Assembly (NCBI GenBank): GCA_018060955.1
Contig: JAGOVC010000003.1
Coordinates: forward strand, 1 to 50,984
Direction of reading: 5' to 3'
DNA from: Candidatus Woesebacteria bacterium
GTDB lineage: Bacteria; Patescibacteriota; Microgenomatia; UBA1400; UBA12028
DNA length: 50,984 bases
Positions 48,160 to 50,984 of the stretch are shown piece after piece. The position numbers and the translations under genes are program-made. Under the pieces are notes generated by a model, which made no database searches, was not told where the DNA came from, and saw nothing but the letters and a program-made list of their open reading frames with translations. Within the stretch, counting starts at the first letter, position 1, and every line of letters starts with the position of its first letter.

Positions 48160-50976
48160 TTACTTTCCATGACACTTCTTAAACTTTTTCCCACTACCAC
48201 AGGGGCAGAGATCATTACGACCAATCTTTGCCTGCGCAACTCCAGGAGATTCTACTTTATGATCCTCTTTTACTGCAGACAATGCTGCTGCTAGATCAGA
48301 GGTAGATCCCTTGGTGGATTTTGGTGCTGTTTTTTGATTTGACTGTTTTTGTCCATTCCCTGAAAAGGTATGGGTGGCAGTAGCAGTGCCCACCGATACA
48401 GCATCATGCCGGGTGATGAGTTGACTACTGGGAATGGAAACCGGTTGCGGTGTTGAGCCGGAGACATGGACACGGAATATCTTTCGAGCGATATTGGCAT
48501 CGATCGTTGCAATCAATTTCTCAAACATCTCATAAGCTTCCTTTTTGTAGGCAGCTTGGGATGCTTGTTTATCACCACGTAACCAAATTCCTTCACGCAA
48601 TGTTTCCATTGCATCCAGATGATCCATCCAATGTTCATCAATGGTCTGCAGGATGGTATAGCTTTCGATATCGCGCATCAAGGTTTTCCCTACCACTTCT
48701 TCACGTCGATCATAGGTTGAGTGGGCAATATTTTGTAATACCTCGATTAAATGCGACGTTTCCTTACTGTCCTTTAGCTGATTGCGCAGTTCTACTTGGG
48801 AAGCATCATCGAACGGAATGACTGCGATGAATTCTTTTACGATGGCATCAATTTCATCATCCGAAAAGTTCTCAGGTGCACGACCGACAACCATTGATTC
48901 AATTTCCTTATCGATGATCGACAAGATTTGAACCTTGGATGGTGGCAACTCGCCTTCTTGAGAGTGCGGAAGACTGAGTAACTCTAAAAGTTTTCGTCGA
49001 CGTCGATAGATGACTTCACGCTGCTTGTTCATGACGTCATCAAGTTCAACCAATCGTTTTCGTTGATCAAAGAAAAAACCTTCCACTTTAATTTGTGCTT
49101 GTTCGATTGCTCGGCCGACCATTCCGGCTTCAATAGGTTGGTTCTCATCCATTTTGAGAGCAGACATTAAGTTTGAAATTTTATCGCCACCAAAGATTCG
49201 CATGATTTCATCTTCTAATGAAATGTAGAATCGGGATGATCCAGGATCTCCCTGACGACCAGCACGACCACGAAGCTGATTATCAATACGACGTGATTCG
49301 TGACGTTCAGTTCCCAGCACATGGAGTCCGCCGGATGCAACAACATCCTCATGTCGCTTCTGCCATTCTTTCACCGCTTTCTTGTACTCTGCAGCTGTTT
49401 TGAAATCACGTAGTTCAGGTTTTGCACCACCTAAAATGATGTCGACACCACGTCCAGCAATGTTGGTGGCAACGGTCACGGCACCAGGTCGACCTGCATC
49501 TGCGATGATGAATGCTTCCTTCTCATGGTTCTTTGCATTCAAAACTTGGTGTGGAATACTTTTGTGGACTAACAAATCCGAAATGAGCTGATTGATTTCG
49601 ATGGAGCGCGTTCCGAGAAGCACTGGCTGGCCACGTTTGTGATAACTTTCTACTTCATCCACAATGGCTGCATACTTACCTTGGGTATTTTTATACACAA
49701 TGTCCGAGTGATCCTGTCGCACAACAGGACGATGGGTTGGAATTGGAAACACATCTATTTTGTAGATTTTGTTAAACTCTTCACTTTCCGTTACTGCAGT
49801 TCCTGACATTCCAGAAAGCTTTTCATAGAGTCTAAAATAATTTTGCAGTGAGATGGTAGCTAAAGTTCGAGACTCTTGCTGAATCTTTACGTTTTCTTTC
49901 GCTTCGATCGCTTGGTGTAATCCGTCAGAGTATCGTCGACCATACATTAATCGGCCGGTGTGTTCATCTACGATAATTACTTCTCCATCACGCACAATAT
50001 ATTCTTTGTCGCGATGAAAGAGCGCATGTGCTTTTAATGCAGCTTCAATGTGATGAATGGTATCGAAACTCTCTTCATACAAGTTTTGGACATCCAGTTT
50101 CTTTTCAACACGCTTGATTCCCATGTCAGTTAACACGACGCTTCGCATCTTCTCATCGATTTTGTAATCAGTATCTTTCGTAAGAATGGTAATTAACTTT
50201 GCGAAGTCATAGTACTTTGTTGTTGGTTCCGTATCCGGAGCAGAAATAATCAATGGTGTACGTGCTTCGTCGATTAAAATCGAGTCCGCTTCGTCCACAA
50301 TGGCGAAGTGATGACCACGCTGAACCACATCAACTAACTTCTGTGCCATGTTGTCACGCAGATAATCAAACCCAAACTCATTATTTGTTCCATAGGTGAC
50401 GTCCGCAGCATACGCTTCTTTACGTGGGATGATTCGGAAATGCTCTAAACGATCATCGCCTTTTTCCTCTCCGCGAAACGACGGGTCATACAAGAATGCT
50501 TTGTCGTGAATAATAACAGCAACCGACACTCCAAGAAGGTGATAAATCGGTCCCATCCACCCAGCACCTAGCTGAGCAAGATAATCGTTCACAGTAACGA
50601 GATGAGCACCTTTGCCAGTCAGAGAATTCAGGAATAAAGGGAGAGTTGCAGATAAGGTCTTTCCTTCACCGGTTTTTTGCTCCGCAATCTTTCCTTCATG
50701 GAATGCAATACCAGCCATTAGCTGCACATCATAGTGCTGCATACCAATGGTTCGCTTGGCTGCTTCACGTACTAAGGCAAAACTTTCAGGTAAGACTGCA
50801 TCTAGTGATTCCCCTTTGCGGAGTCGATCACGAAGCTTTTGTGTTCGCTTGGCAAGATCCTCATCATCTAGTTTTTCTAGCTTTGCATCAAAGGAGTGAA
50901 TTTGTTGTACGATCGTCTGGTATCTATCAAGTGTTTTTCGTTGTGGATTTAAAAACTTCGAAAGTATTTTAAACAT
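48160..50976 (-). CDS. secA: Protein translocase subunit SecA
   Basis: 938 aa, complete; the ATG is 8 nt from the window end. The motor that drives preproteins through SecYEG. NBD1 has IAEQKTGEGKTLSATLPL (Walker A), YGTNNEFGFDYLRDNM, DEADSILIDEARTPLI (DEAD box); the preprotein cross-linking domain follows; NBD2 has GTRSIEINQLISDLL, TNIAGRGVDIILGG and RRIDNQLRGRAGRQGDPGSS. The scaffold helix and two-helix finger follow. The C-terminal zinc tail LCPCGSGKKFKKCH is intact. A Ser/Thr/Gln-rich linker before the tail is longer than usual. Many genes here encode signal-bearing proteins that would need it. Confidence 0.98.
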   Translation of the reverse strand: MFKILSKFLNPQRKTLDRYQTIVQQIHSFDAKLEKLDDEDLAKRTQKLRDRLRKGESLDAVLPESFALVREAAKRTIGMQHYDVQLMAGIAFHEGKIAEQKTGEGKTLSATLPLFLNSLTGKGAHLVTVNDYLAQLGAGWMGPIYHLLGVSVAVIIHDKAFLYDPSFRGEEKGDDRLEHFRIIPRKEAYAADVTYGTNNEFGFDYLRDNMAQKLVDVVQRGHHFAIVDEADSILIDEARTPLIISAPDTEPTTKYYDFAKLITILTKDTDYKIDEKMRSVVLTDMGIKRVEKKLDVQNLYEESFDTIHHIEAALKAHALFHRDKEYIVRDGEVIIVDEHTGRLMYGRRYSDGLHQAIEAKENVKIQQESRTLATISLQNYFRLYEKLSGMSGTAVTESEEFNKIYKIDVFPIPTHRPVVRQDHSDIVYKNTQGKYAAIVDEVESYHKRGQPVLLGTRSIEINQLISDLLVHKSIPHQVLNAKNHEKEAFIIADAGRPGAVTVATNIAGRGVDIILGGAKPELRDFKTAAEYKKAVKEWQKRHEDVVASGGLHVLGTERHESRRIDNQLRGRAGRQGDPGSSRFYISLEDEIMRIFGGDKISNLMSALKMDENQPIEAGMVGRAIEQAQIKVEGFFFDQRKRLVELDDVMNKQREVIYRRRRKLLELLSLPHSQEGELPPSKVQILSIIDKEIESMVVGRAPENFSDDEIDAIVKEFIAVIPFDDASQVELRNQLKDSKETSHLIEVLQNIAHSTYDRREEVVGKTLMRDIESYTILQTIDEHWMDHLDAMETLREGIWLRGDKQASQAAYKKEAYEMFEKLIATIDANIARKIFRVHVSGSTPQPVSIPSSQLITRHDAVSVGTATATHTFSGNGQKQSNQKTAPKSTKGSTSDLAAALSAVKEDHKVESPGVAQAKIGRNDLCPCGSGKKFKKCHGK

Positions 50977-50984
50977 ACGTGTTC

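Noticed and set aside
1-50984. Recoded TGA (as in Gracilibacteria or Absconditabacteria)
   Set aside because: TGA is used as a normal stop, for example after the EpmB-like gene and the methyltransferase, and no conserved domain needs read-through.
1-50984. CRISPR array, insertion sequence, transposase, integrase or prophage genes
   Set aside because: No regularly spaced repeats and no transposase or integrase motifs were seen; the repeats present are gene paralogs, promoter copies and hairpins.

Overview
The window looks like a streamlined genome of the Candidate Phyla Radiation (Patescibacteria), possibly Microgenomates-like. This is an inference: there is no 16S rRNA here. The grounds are trimmed versions of core proteins (trigger factor without a PPIase domain, PheT without the EMAP-II tRNA-binding domain, ThrS without TGS, pyruvate kinase without its C-terminal domain), a DUF5660-like protein, many tiny lineage-specific proteins, and -10 boxes that often sit 6-10 nt before the start codon (leaderless or nearly leaderless mRNAs). 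TGA, TAA and TAG all act as stops, so the code is standard.

Layout. 1-6.2 kb: 3' end of zwf, a membrane-anchored SagB-type nitroreductase with a cytochrome-b5-like membrane protein, an MFS transporter, DUF4112, a GNAT acetyltransferase and hisS. 6.2-10.3 kb: seven divergent tandem paralogs of an unrecognised ~120-aa protein, interrupted by a clan-A glycoside hydrolase. 10.3-15.5 kb: Nudix and ZIP genes on the minus strand, then a plus-strand run of methyltransferase, Lit/DUF1461, secreted nuclease, YgjP-type metallopeptidase and a CARDB-like surface protein. 15.5-20.3 kb: an elongation factor P modification locus (EpmB-like aminomutase, EpmA-like ligase, EF-P) with a pair of duplicated small genes and a scar of the epmA start inside it. 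20.3-24.1 kb: class A penicillin-binding protein and small genes.

24.1-35.5 kb is almost all minus strand and translation-centred: tig, DUF5660, several tiny genes, an irregular tRNA-Val(GAC), thrS, infC-rpmI-rplT, then a small gene with pheS-pheT. 35.6-39.6 kb: a coiled-coil protein, pyruvate kinase, and argS behind a T-box leader. 39.6-51 kb: surface or secreted proteins (single-TM protein, phosphodiester glycosidase, DUF4349), DUF2130, rarA, small unknowns and secA.

The most notable points are the seven-copy small-protein array; the EpmA/EpmB/EF-P set in an apparently reduced genome; the duplication scar carrying an epmA promoter and its first codons; and structured leaders with intrinsic terminators before three aminoacyl-tRNA synthetase transcription units. 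argS has a recognisable T-box. The pheST and thrS leaders do not match a T-box, and the pheST leader shows a clear terminator/antiterminator switch. Promoter, terminator and RNA structure calls were made by eye.
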